A stretch of DNA of 29,582 bases from Gemmatimonadaceae bacterium (GCA_002726335.1 PBSR01000078.1:1-29582); one strand, 5' to 3'; positions 7,273 to 15,296 are shown, numbered from the stretch's first letter. Program-made: numbers and translations. The notes: a model not told the origin generated them from the letters alone.

Positions 7273-8425
7273 CGGGTGCCTCCGGGATCCGCCCGTTGTG
7301 CGAGTTCTTGACAGCGGGCAACAACAACGTGAAGCGCGATCCCTTGCCGGGGTCGCTCGACGCCTCGATGGCGCCGCCATGCTGCTCGACGATGGCAAAG
7401 CTGATGGTCAGCCCCAGCCCGGTACCCTGGCCCGGGTCCTTCGTCGTGTAGAACGGATCGAATACACGATCGAGATGCTCCTGGTCGATACCCGATCCCG
7501 TATCGGCCACATAAATGGCAACACGATCTCCCTGACATGCCGAGCCGAAGGTTATGCGCCCACCCTCGGGCATAGCATCGATGGCGTTGTTGACCAGGTT
7601 CAGCAGTACCTGCTCGATGCGGGCGCCCTCGGCCCGTACCGGAGGCAGGTCGGCAGCCAACGAGCGCTCGATCTCGACATGCCGGCTGCGCAGCAGTCCA
7701 TCCATCAGTTGCGCCGTCCGCAAGACGACCTGATTCACGTCGAGGACCGTCATTTCGCCTGCCGATTCGGCGCGCCGTGAAAAGGTGAGCAGGGCGGTGA
7801 CGATGCGCTGGATCTTGTCGACCTGGCGCTGGATGGCGTCCAGGTCCTCTGCCGCCTCGGGCGTAGCGTCGGTCAGAGACTGCACCAGCTGTCCGGCGCG
7901 CATGAGAATGATTCCCGCCGGGTTATTGATCTCGTGGGCCACGCCCGCCGCCAACTCACCGACGGCCGCCATGCGGGCCGCCTGCAGCAACTGCACCTGC
8001 GACTTTCTCAGCTCCTCGGTGCGGATCGCCACCTGCTCCTCGAGGTCGCCACGGGCCGACTGCAGGGATCGGGACATGTCATCGAGAGCCCGGGACAACT
8101 GGCCGATCTCGTCACTCTCGTCGCTGCGGATCCGTCGTTCGAGCTGACCGGCGCCGAGTTGAGCCGCCAGCTCGGTCAGCTCCATCAGCGGGCGAGTCAG
8201 CCGCCGCACAACGAAATAGCCGGCGAAGGCGACTCCGACCATCGTCCACAGATCCAGCAGCAGGTGGTCGCGCCGCAGCTCCCACGAACCCAGCTTGTCC
8301 CACAGAATCCAGTTGCCAACGGCAAGGATGGTGAGAACGACGCCACAGACGCCCAGGCTGATTTTTAAGCTCAGATTCACGGCAGTACGGGTGCAATCTT
8401 CATGCCCGACGCGGCAGTTCTCCAT
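7262..8425 (-). CDS. HAMP-domain sensor histidine kinase, partner of the sigma54 regulator
   Basis: This is a 387-residue protein. Two membrane segments (about 20-42 and 56-74) are separated by only about 14 residues, so there is almost no external sensor. A HAMP domain (72-124) and coiled coil follow. HisKA carries His164 in GVAHEINNPAG, and the ATPase domain carries N-box NLVNNAIDAM, DTGSGI and GTGLGLTIS. This is the NtrB/ZraS-like architecture that normally phosphorylates sigma54 regulators, matching the overlapping downstream gene. A perfect TATAAT lies eight bases before the ATG, so the message may be nearly leaderless; an alternative GTG start occurs at codon 16. Input may come from the membrane or through HAMP. 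Confidence 0.92.
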   Translation of the reverse strand: MENCRVGHEDCTRTAVNLSLKISLGVCGVVLTILAVGNWILWDKLGSWELRRDHLLLDLWTMVGVAFAGYFVVRRLTRPLMELTELAAQLGAGQLERRIRSDESDEIGQLSRALDDMSRSLQSARGDLEEQVAIRTEELRKSQVQLLQAARMAAVGELAAGVAHEINNPAGIILMRAGQLVQSLTDATPEAAEDLDAIQRQVDKIQRIVTALLTFSRRAESAGEMTVLDVNQVVLRTAQLMDGLLRSRHVEIERSLAADLPPVRAEGARIEQVLLNLVNNAIDAMPEGGRITFGSACQGDRVAIYVADTGSGIDQEHLDRVFDPFYTTKDPGQGTGLGLTISFAIVEQHGGAIEASSDPGKGSRFTLLLPAVKNSHNGRIPEAPDVE

Positions 8426-8433
8426 ATGGCGGG

Positions 8434-8439
8434 ATTATA
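8434..8439 (-). promoter_or_regulatory. -10 element for the kinase/regulator operon
   Basis: The minus strand reads TATAAT ending eight bases before the kinase ATG at 8425. No good -35 is found at 16-18 bp; that position is taken by the first copy of the 16-bp palindrome, suggesting activator-dependent or repressed transcription. Confidence 0.5.
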
Positions 8440-8535
8440 GAGACATGGATGTCCCCCCGACAGAGCAACAGGGACAAGGATGTCTCAATAGGGGAACATA
8501 GGGACATGGGCGTCCCTATGGGACAGGAATGTCAG
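8440..8535. repeat. Four copies of a 16-bp palindrome, consensus GGGACATGGATGTCCC
   Basis: Copies start at 8440, 8471, 8501 and 8520 (gagacatggatgtccc, gggacaaggatgtctc, gggacatgggcgtccc, gggacaggaatgtcag). Each has inverted halves GGGACA / TGTCCC around four central bases. The first three are spaced 30-31 bp, about three helical turns. The last overlaps the stop codon of the upstream kinase gene. They cover the region upstream of the -10 and may be operator sites or a REP-like element. Confidence 0.75.
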
Positions 8536-10139
8536 CGACCGTCGAGCTGGGTCCGAACGTGTGCCAGGAGATCGGCGACGCCGATCGGCTTGCGCAGTAC
8601 CGGGCATCCCCTGTTGTGGGCCTCGTCCCAGTCCACTCGACCGTCTGTGTATCCTGTGAGGATGATCAGCCGTAGCTCGGGTTCGGTGTCGAGGAGACGA
8701 AAGCAGAAATCCGGTCCCCTACCGTCGGGCAGCACGACATCTGACAGGACCAGGTCGAAAGCCCCGGGGCGATACTCCCGATCCGCCGTCGCCAGATCGT
8801 GACAGGCGGTGACGGTATACCGTGTTCTGGTCAGGATGCGGACCATTCGATCCCGCAGATCCGGCTCGTCCTCGATGAGCAGAATCCGCTCTCCGTGTCC
8901 CACCCTGCCATCCTCCTGCGTATCCTCTTCGACCGCTGTCTCCGGGGAGGCGCCATGGCGTGGCAGGAGGATCCGGAAGTGGGACCCGGACCCCGGCTCC
9001 GAGTCGACGGTGATCCAGCCACCGTGCCCTTCGATGATGCCGTAGACGACCGCCAGGCCGAGGCCGGTTCCCTTGCCGGTGTCCTTCGTCGTGAAGAAAG
9101 GCTCGAAAACACGGGCACGTACGGCCTCCTCCATGCCGGTGCCGTCATCGACGACGCTGAGTCGACAGTAACGGCCGGGCGTGCCTCGCCCCAGCTTGCG
9201 ACAATCCTCCTCGTCGACGCGGACGTTCTCTGTGATGATATGCAGGGCGCCCCCGTCGGGCATGGCGTCGCGGGCGTTGACACAGAGGTTGATCAGCACC
9301 TGGTCCAGCTTGCCGGGGTCGGCCTCGATCGTGCATTGTCCGTCCGCCAGTTCGAGGAGGATCTCGACGTCCTCGCCCAGCAGTCGGGCCATCATCTTGC
9401 GCAATTCCCGCAGATGTTCATTGAAATCGAGGGCCTGCGGTTCCATCCGCTGTCGGCGACTGAACACGAGCAGCTGCCGGGTCAGGTCAGCGGCACGCAG
9501 AACGGTCTTGCGGATCTTCTGCAGGTCCTCGCGAACCGGCGGTTCCTCGACGGCGCTGAGGAGCATATCGACATCGAAGAGGATGATACCCAGCTGATTG
9601 TTGAAGTCGTGGGCGACGCCGCCGGCCAGCTGTCCTACGGTCTCCATTTTCTGCGCCTGCAGCAATTGGTCTTCCAGGTGCTTGCGCTCGGTGATGTCCC
9701 GCATGACGCCGGTGAAACGGCGGCGTCCTGCCTCGAGAAACTCACCCACCGAAAGGTCCATGGGGAATTCAGACCCGTCACGGCGCCGACCGGTGACCTC
9801 GCGCCCGACGCCGATGATGTTGGCCTCGCCGGATTTCAGATACCCCTCGATGTAGCCTTGATGATCGACGCTGTGTGGTGCGGGCATGAGCATGCCCACG
9901 TTCTGGCCGAGCACCTCGTCGGGGGTGTAGCCGAAGATGCGTGCGGCCGCCGGATTGAAGGACTCGATCCGTCCGGATTCATCGATGGTGATGATGCCGT
10001 CGATGACGTTGTCGACGACGGCACGGTAGCGGGTGTCCTCCCGCTGAGAACCCTCGACGTCCCGGCGCTGAGCCAGCTCGAGGCGCAGGGCCCGCACCTC
10101 TTCCAGCAGCTCATCAGAAGGGCGCTGGTCTTCGCTCAC
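8532..10139 (-). CDS. FixL-like haem-PAS hybrid histidine kinase with C-terminal receiver
   Basis: This is a 535-residue protein from GTG 10139, chosen because GGAG lies seven bases upstream and the start overlaps the preceding stop as GTGA; the open frame continues to 10226. There is no membrane segment. The PAS domain (about 37-150) closely resembles the FixL haem PAS: His93 in DHQGY, then IIGVGREVTG with Arg113, FPMDLSVGE and the RRFTGVMRDIT end. His93 and Arg113 are 20 residues apart, as are the haem ligand His200 and ligand-switch Arg220 of Bradyrhizobium FixL. HisKA (His177 in GVAHDFNNQ), an ATPase domain (DDGTGM, GTGLGLAVV) and a receiver (LLIEDEPD, LSDVVLPDG) follow. An oxygen- or gas-sensing role is predicted. 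The output partner is not identifiable here. Confidence 0.9.
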   Translation of the reverse strand: MSEDQRPSDELLEEVRALRLELAQRRDVEGSQREDTRYRAVVDNVIDGIITIDESGRIESFNPAAARIFGYTPDEVLGQNVGMLMPAPHSVDHQGYIEGYLKSGEANIIGVGREVTGRRRDGSEFPMDLSVGEFLEAGRRRFTGVMRDITERKHLEDQLLQAQKMETVGQLAGGVAHDFNNQLGIILFDVDMLLSAVEEPPVREDLQKIRKTVLRAADLTRQLLVFSRRQRMEPQALDFNEHLRELRKMMARLLGEDVEILLELADGQCTIEADPGKLDQVLINLCVNARDAMPDGGALHIITENVRVDEEDCRKLGRGTPGRYCRLSVVDDGTGMEEAVRARVFEPFFTTKDTGKGTGLGLAVVYGIIEGHGGWITVDSEPGSGSHFRILLPRHGASPETAVEEDTQEDGRVGHGERILLIEDEPDLRDRMVRILTRTRYTVTACHDLATADREYRPGAFDLVLSDVVLPDGRGPDFCFRLLDTEPELRLIILTGYTDGRVDWDEAHNRGCPVLRKPIGVADLLAHVRTQLDGR

Positions 10140-10360
10140 GTACCGGCTCCGCAACCGCAGAGGACGTAGTGCTCCTTGAGCTGGTCGATCTGTCGGTCCA
10201 AGCCACGTCCCTTCAGCACCTTGCACAACTCGCCCTGCACGATAAGAGCGGTGATACCGGCCACGGCGAACTCGCCGAATCCGAAGCCGAGAATGAGATA
10301 AACTATGCTAAAACACTGCCCTGCATCCGACAACGGGACGAAGTGGCGCAGTGGGGTCAT
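10136..10360 (-). pseudogene. Fragment of a K+ channel (last membrane helix and start of RCK/TrkA-N domain)
   Basis: This 74-residue frame reads VPLSDAGQCFS, a hydrophobic helix, VQGELCKVLKGRGLDRQI, then DQLKEHYVLCGCGAGT and a stop. This matches the segment of two-helix potassium channels after the selectivity filter, through the post-pore helix into the first strand of the RCK (TrkA-N) domain. The TVGYGD filter and nearly all of the RCK domain are missing, so it cannot form a channel as written. TATAAT lies nine bases before the ATG, and the stop overlaps the haem-PAS kinase start (GTGA), so it may still be translated and couple expression of the kinase. Identification is by pattern memory over about 55 residues. 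Confidence 0.6.
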
Positions 10361-10378
10361 AGAGGTACAATTATAGGT

Positions 10379-11353
10379 ATGATGACGATTCCAGGGACCA
10401 CCGGGCTACTCCCGCCCGCCTTCGAAGAGCGCCTCCTGCACCTGTTGACGGCCGATCAACTGGCGGCATGGCGACTGGCGTTTACCGCGCCATCGGCGGC
10501 CACCTTCCGGGTCAACACGCTGCTGGCAGCCGAGGAGACGGTGCTGGAGGAACTGCGCCGGGAAGGCCTCTCACCACAGCGGCTGGGTTGGCCGCGGGAA
10601 GCGTGGAGGGTCGATTCCGCCCGCCGCCGGGAACTGACCGACACCGCCGCGGCACGTGAGGGACGACTCTATGTGCAGAGTCCGTCGAGTATGGTCCCGG
10701 TGGACGTGCTCGACCCACTGCCGGGAGAGGAGATCCTCGACCTGGCGGCGGCGCCCGGGGGCAAGACGGTGCACATGGCGGCGCGTATGGGCAACGAAGG
10801 TCGCATTGGCGCCGTGGAGTCGGTGAAAGGGCGGTTTCACCGACTGCGGCGCAATCTCGATCGTTGCGGGGCGACCATCGTCGACACCTACCTGGCCGAC
10901 GGCGCCGGTGTGGGGCGTAAGGTGCCGGAGCGCTTCGACCGGGTCCTGCTCGATGCGCCCTGTTCGTCGGAGGGCCGCTTCCGTGCCCACGACCCCGATA
11001 GTATGGCCTTCTGGAGTCTGAAGAAGATCCGTGAAATGGTGCGCAAACAGAAGAAGCTGTCCATCGCCGCTGTCCACGCCCTCAAGCCAGGAGGGGTTCT
11101 GGTGTACTGCACGTGCACCCTGGCGCCGGAGGAGAACGAGGCCATCGTCGACAACCTGTTGACGCGATTCGGTGATGCCCTCGAAATGGAGGAGATGTTC
11201 CTGCCTCCGGAGCACACGACGCCGGGTATAGACACCTGGGAGAAGCGCCGGTACGCCGATGCCGTCAGCCGCTGTGTCCGCATCCAGGCCGATGCATCCC
11301 GCGAGGGGTTCTTCGTAGCGAAACTGCGCAAGCGGAAGGCGACGCCGCAGTGA
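10379..11353 (+). CDS. RsmB/NOP2/Sun-family RNA (cytosine-C5)-methyltransferase
   Basis: This is a 324-residue protein; two ATGs are adjacent at 10379 and 10382, and the longer open frame upstream has no family similarity. Family motifs are clear: RVNTL near the N-terminus, LYVQSPSSMVPV, the SAM-binding LDLAAAPGGKTVHMA, LLDAPCSSEGRF (motif IV Cys) and VYCTCTLAPEENE (motif VI catalytic Cys). It lacks the N-terminal NusB-like domain of RsmB and a C-terminal PUA domain, so it resembles short RsmF/NOP2-like enzymes that methylate rRNA or tRNA cytosines. Its stop overlaps the next gene's start by one base (TGATG). Confidence 0.92.
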   Translation: MMTIPGTTGLLPPAFEERLLHLLTADQLAAWRLAFTAPSAATFRVNTLLAAEETVLEELRREGLSPQRLGWPREAWRVDSARRRELTDTAAAREGRLYVQSPSSMVPVDVLDPLPGEEILDLAAAPGGKTVHMAARMGNEGRIGAVESVKGRFHRLRRNLDRCGATIVDTYLADGAGVGRKVPERFDRVLLDAPCSSEGRFRAHDPDSMAFWSLKKIREMVRKQKKLSIAAVHALKPGGVLVYCTCTLAPEENEAIVDNLLTRFGDALEMEEMFLPPEHTTPGIDTWEKRRYADAVSRCVRIQADASREGFFVAKLRKRKATPQ

Positions 11354-11805
11354 TGGTTCTCCTGCTCCTCGGTCTGACCGCGGTTGCCTGCGGCGACGGC
11401 AGCACCCTGGGGCCGCGCGACCCGGCAGCGCTGCAGACGCGGCTGGTGGTGGAGTCGGCTCCGGACGGGCTGGCCGAGGCGGTCGTCGTCGACACGGCCT
11501 TCTGGAATCCTGTTGCCCTGTTGGCCACCGGGGACGACACCGTGCTCGAGGTGGAGGGTCCCTTCTCGATTGTGTTCCGCAACACGACGCAGGAATCGCT
11601 GGAGATGCGCTACGATCTGCGTTTTCTCGACGATGGCGACTTTCTGGTGGATCGCTTCATCCCCTTCGGTCAGCCGGTGTCCCTGGCAGCCGGTCAGCCA
11701 CAGCGTCAGGAGGGCAGGTTCGTCATCCGCAGCACGAGGCAGATCGGTCGTTTCGGGCTGGTGACCATGCAAATCGCCGTCCGCCTGGTCCGGCCGGAGC
11801 CATAG
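11353..11805 (+). CDS. Small predicted lipoprotein of unknown function
   Basis: This is a 150-residue protein starting at ATG 11353, overlapping the methyltransferase stop by one base; GTG 11350 directly upstream is an alternative. The short hydrophobic N-terminus MVLLLLGLTAVACGDGS ends in a lipobox-like AVAC, implying lipid attachment at Cys14. The rest is beta-rich (FSIVFRNTTQESLEMRYDLRFLD, then a basic strand and VTMQIAVRLV) and may form an Ig-like fold. I do not recognise a family. Translational coupling with the RNA methyltransferase suggests co-expression, not necessarily a shared role. Confidence 0.7.
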   Translation: MVLLLLGLTAVACGDGSTLGPRDPAALQTRLVVESAPDGLAEAVVVDTAFWNPVALLATGDDTVLEVEGPFSIVFRNTTQESLEMRYDLRFLDDGDFLVDRFIPFGQPVSLAAGQPQRQEGRFVIRSTRQIGRFGLVTMQIAVRLVRPEP

Positions 11806-11917
11806 CCAATGTGGCCGGGCACACAGCACCCCGGACCGAAAGTCTGCATCCTACATGAGGAGCAAAATGGCTCGGGCTTGACCTGCGCCCTGAAATGCCC
11901 CTACGTCCGAGGCAGCC

Positions 11918-12757
11918 ATGTTATACAATTTCAAGTATCTGACCATCGACCGGTTCGGACAGAGCCTGGAGAATGACTTCCTCGACGCCTATGGCAAGCG
12001 GGGCGATGACTTCTCCGGGTATGTGAACTGGATCGGCCGGTTTGCCCTCGAGAACATCGCCAACTCGGATATGCTCTACCATGACGTGGAGCATACGATG
12101 CTGGTGACCACCGTGGGGCAGCAGATCCTGCTCGGCAAGCACCTGCTGGAGGGCGGCGTGTCGCCCCGGGAATGGGCTCACTTCATCACCGCCTTGCTGT
12201 GCCACGATATCGGCTATGTACGAGGCATCTGCCGACTCGACACCAACGGTGTCTATGCCACCGGCATCGGTGATGAGACGGTAGAACTGCCGGCGGGCAG
12301 TACCGATGCCATGATGCAGCCCTATCACGTGGATCGTGGCAAGCTCTTTGTCATCGAGCGCTTCGGCCGCGAGACGAATCTCGATATCGACCCTGAAGTC
12401 GTGGGTGAATACATCGAAATGACCCGATTCCCAACCCCCGACGACGACGAGCACAGTGCCACCGCAAGCTACGGGGGCCTCGTGCGCGCGGCGGATCTGA
12501 TCGGCCAGCTCGGAGATCCCGACTACCTGCGCAAGATTCCCGCGCTCTTCTTCGAGTTCGAGCAGATCGGCGGCAACGCGGCCCTCGGTTTCAAGAACCC
12601 CGATGACATGCGTCGAGGCTACGCCACGTTCTTCTGGAATGACATCAATCCCTACATCCAGGACGCGGCGCGGCTCCTGCGGGCGACGCAGGATGGCAAG
12701 CAGTGGCTGGCGAACCTGCATTCCCACGTATTCCAGGTCGAACACAACCAGAAATAG
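11918..12757 (+). CDS. HD/PDEase-like metal-dependent phosphohydrolase
   Basis: This is a 279-residue soluble protein. YHDVEH (54-59) followed by LLCHDIGYVRG (94-104) and ADLIGQLGD (Asp193) gives the His, His-Asp and Asp metal ligands of the HD superfamily in the arrangement seen in 3',5'-cyclic nucleotide phosphodiesterases. It likely hydrolyses a phosphoester, possibly a cyclic nucleotide; the substrate is not readable. GAGG lies just upstream of ATG 11918. A 112-base gap separates it from the lipoprotein and a 101-base gap from the glycyl radical enzyme. An adenylate cyclase lies about 9 kb away on the other strand, so a cAMP link is possible but only inferred. Confidence 0.82.
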   Translation: MLYNFKYLTIDRFGQSLENDFLDAYGKRGDDFSGYVNWIGRFALENIANSDMLYHDVEHTMLVTTVGQQILLGKHLLEGGVSPREWAHFITALLCHDIGYVRGICRLDTNGVYATGIGDETVELPAGSTDAMMQPYHVDRGKLFVIERFGRETNLDIDPEVVGEYIEMTRFPTPDDDEHSATASYGGLVRAADLIGQLGDPDYLRKIPALFFEFEQIGGNAALGFKNPDDMRRGYATFFWNDINPYIQDAARLLRATQDGKQWLANLHSHVFQVEHNQK

Positions 12758-12858
12758 ACGACCCGATGTGGTCACGGCGCGTTGGGCAGGCACGAAGTTT
12801 GCACGTGTCGTGACGCCGTACTACGTCTCGCTCTGCATATCCAGCCGGAAGACCCATC

Positions 12859-15138
12859 ATGACCAAGACCGTCAGCTCAGCCAGTCCAACCATCCCACCG
12901 TCGCGTGAGACCCCTCTGGATATCGCCGACCGGATCGCCGCCATTCGCCAGACCAAAATGGCGCAGACCGCCGAGAAACAGCGGGTCGTAGGCGCCATGG
13001 ACTACGACGACTGGGCTCTCATCCTGCCGCCGGAGAATCGGCGCGAGATGGTGCAGTCGGTGAGTGGCTCCGGTGTGGCCATCAACGACGTCCTGCTCGC
13101 CGGTGTCGAGATGGAGAGTAACCACGAGAACGGCGGCTTCTATGGAGCCGCCGTCTGCGGCGCGAATTTCCGCCGACTGCTGGAGGCCCATCCGCCCTAC
13201 GTCGACCCGGCCAGTACGCTGGCTGGCGGCTACATGGCTAACTTCGGTTCCTACCGCAAGCACGGTTGGAATCCGGACATCCCGGTTCCCGCTGACCTGC
13301 AGGCGCGGCGCAAGAAATACGAACTCGTCGGCGCCATCGGTGCCACGCAGCACTTCTGCCAGGATCTGCAGATCGGCCTCGACCTGGGGTGGGCGGGTCT
13401 GCTCGAGAAGATCACCGCGGGACGTGCCGCCTACCCGAATGACACCGAACGTCAGGCCCTGTACGACGGTCTCACCGAGGTCGTGCTCGGCATGCAGGCC
13501 TGGGGGGGATCCGCCGCCGCGGAAGCGCGGCGTCTGGCCACGACCGAACCACATCCCCAGCTGCGTGACAATCTCTCGGCCATCGCCGAGATGAACGAGC
13601 GGCTGGTCACCGAGAAACCGGCCACCTTCCGTGAGGCCTGCCAGTGGATGCTCTGGTTCGATATGGCGGCGCGCATGTACAATGGCAGCGGCTCTCTGGG
13701 CCGACTCGACGTACTACTGACACCGTACTACGAGCGGGAGTCCGCCGCTGGCACGCTCAGCGACGAGGAGGCCGTGCTGCACATCGCCTCTCTGCTGGCG
13801 CGCGACACCGCCTACCTGCAGATCGGGGGCCCCGATCCGCAGGGCCGGGACGTGACCAACCGCGTGTCCTACCTGATTCTGGAGGCCGCCCACCAGTTGA
13901 AGATTCCGTGTAACGTCGGACTGAGTGTCGGGGATGGAGTCGATCATGGACTCCTGCAGCGGGGGGTGGAGATCCTGGTGGAGGATCGCCTCGGGATTCC
14001 GAAGTTTCTCGGTGTCGACCGGACGACGGAGGGTTTCGTGCGCAATGGCGTTTCTGCGGAAGTGGCGCGGGGACGCGCCTACTCGGGGTGCCACTGGTCG
14101 GCCCTGCCCGGTCGCGAGTACACCCTCAATGACTGCGTCAAGATCAGCTTCGGGAACGTCTTCGACATCGCTCTGAGGGACATGATCGACACAGAGGCCG
14201 ATCCGAGCACCGACAAACTGTGGGCCGGCTTCGAGCGTCACATGCGTGAGGCCGTGCTGGCCACGGCAGAGAGCATCGACTTTCACCTGAAACACATGAA
14301 GGGTGTATTCCCCGAACTCGTCATGGATCTGCTCTGCCACGGCACGATCGAACAGGGGCTGGACGCATCCGATGGCTTCGGCGGTGGCCTCGAGCACTAC
14401 AACATGTGCGTCGACGGCTGTGCCCTGGCGACGGTGGCCGATTCCTTTGCCGCCGTCGAAGAGCACGTCGAGCGCAGCCAGCGCCTCACATGGACACAGC
14501 TGATCCACCACCTCGATGAGAACTGGCAGGGCGATGAGGGCGAGCGCACGCGCCTGTTGATGCGACGCATCCCGCGATATGGCGCTGGCGGCGGCCGTGC
14601 CGATGCCTGGGCGGTCCGTATCAGCGAGATGTTCAGCGAGGTGGTCAAGGAGAAGACCACCCCCGCCGGATTCTGCATGATCCCCGGCATCTTCTCCTGG
14701 GCCAACACCATACCCCTCGGCGGGGTTCTCGGCGCCACGCCCAACGGGCGTCACGCCGGCGACGCCATCTCCCACGGGGCCAACCCCGATCCCGGCTTCC
14801 GCCAGGACGGCGCACCCACGGCCATGGCGGTGGCCATCGCCGCCGTGCAGCCCGGGTACGGCAACACGGCGCCGATGCAGCTGGAACTCGATCCCGGGGC
14901 CGTCCACGGCGAGCAGGCCGTGGACAATGTCGTCAACCTGATTCGCACGCACTTTGAGATCGGCGGCACACAGATCAACCTCAACGTCCTCGACAGAGAC
15001 AAGGTGCTCGAAGCCCATGAGGATCCGTCGAAATACCCTGATCTCGTGGTCCGTGTCACCGGGTTCAGCGCCTACTTCGCCAGCCTGTCACCGGAGTTTC
15101 GCCAACTCGTCGTGGACCGTATCCTGAGCGAGTCCTGA
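12859..15138 (+). CDS. Glycyl radical enzyme (PFL-like) with noncanonical GCHW active-site loop
   Basis: This is a 759-residue protein with GGAAG about seven bases before ATG. The C-terminus carries the glycyl radical motif RVTGFSAYF with Gly735, 24 residues from the end. The finger-loop cysteine is Cys411 in YSGCHWSALPG. Other PFL-family blocks are present: QMLWF-like WMLWFDMAARMYNG, ATVADSFAAV and a TPNGR segment. In dehydratases, lyases and choline TMA-lyase the loop is usually GCVEP, with a Glu acting as base; here the position two after Cys is Trp, so the chemistry is probably different. No radical-SAM activase is in the window, although one is needed to install the radical. The subfamily and substrate are unknown to me. 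Such enzymes are oxygen-sensitive. Confidence 0.9.
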   Translation: MTKTVSSASPTIPPSRETPLDIADRIAAIRQTKMAQTAEKQRVVGAMDYDDWALILPPENRREMVQSVSGSGVAINDVLLAGVEMESNHENGGFYGAAVCGANFRRLLEAHPPYVDPASTLAGGYMANFGSYRKHGWNPDIPVPADLQARRKKYELVGAIGATQHFCQDLQIGLDLGWAGLLEKITAGRAAYPNDTERQALYDGLTEVVLGMQAWGGSAAAEARRLATTEPHPQLRDNLSAIAEMNERLVTEKPATFREACQWMLWFDMAARMYNGSGSLGRLDVLLTPYYERESAAGTLSDEEAVLHIASLLARDTAYLQIGGPDPQGRDVTNRVSYLILEAAHQLKIPCNVGLSVGDGVDHGLLQRGVEILVEDRLGIPKFLGVDRTTEGFVRNGVSAEVARGRAYSGCHWSALPGREYTLNDCVKISFGNVFDIALRDMIDTEADPSTDKLWAGFERHMREAVLATAESIDFHLKHMKGVFPELVMDLLCHGTIEQGLDASDGFGGGLEHYNMCVDGCALATVADSFAAVEEHVERSQRLTWTQLIHHLDENWQGDEGERTRLLMRRIPRYGAGGGRADAWAVRISEMFSEVVKEKTTPAGFCMIPGIFSWANTIPLGGVLGATPNGRHAGDAISHGANPDPGFRQDGAPTAMAVAIAAVQPGYGNTAPMQLELDPGAVHGEQAVDNVVNLIRTHFEIGGTQINLNVLDRDKVLEAHEDPSKYPDLVVRVTGFSAYFASLSPEFRQLVVDRILSES

Positions 15139-15261
15139 GGTGACGGCTGACGCGCCCTGTCGCTGATCGACACCGCGGGTAAGATGATTCCGCGGGGGCA
15201 GATCGAGGTCCGCAAGCAGCAAGGAGAGTCAGGCGGCGAACGGGTCTACGATCCGACGTGC

Positions 15262-15296
15262 TGCCAACGCTGGCGCTGATCGTGCCGGCGTTGGCA
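15262..15296. terminator. Strong hairpin between convergent genes
   Basis: A 13-bp stem (15262-15274 with 15284-15296, one G-U pair, 9-base loop) lies between the glycyl radical enzyme stop and the convergent discoidin-like gene stop. No T-tract follows on either strand, so it is a terminator-like or mRNA 3'-end hairpin, not a textbook Rho-independent terminator. The rest of the 184-base gap shows nothing else I can support. Confidence 0.45.

Noticed and set aside
8799..10169. Long + strand open frame opposite the haem-PAS kinase
   Set aside because: The minus strand encodes a complete, conserved hybrid kinase; the + frame is a GC-rich shadow.
10140..10226. N-terminal extension of the haem-PAS kinase to ATG 10226
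   Set aside because: The extra residues are the frame-shifted channel fragment; GTG 10139 has a good GGAG and a GTGA overlap.
13714..15018. 434-codon minus-strand frame opposite the glycyl radical enzyme
   Set aside because: It has no family features, while the + strand has the glycyl radical and Cys motifs in order.
15150..15278. Short open stretch (LIDTAGKMIPRGQIEVR...) after the glycyl radical enzyme
   Set aside because: It has no start with a ribosome-binding site, is very short and overlaps the hairpin; no family was recognised.
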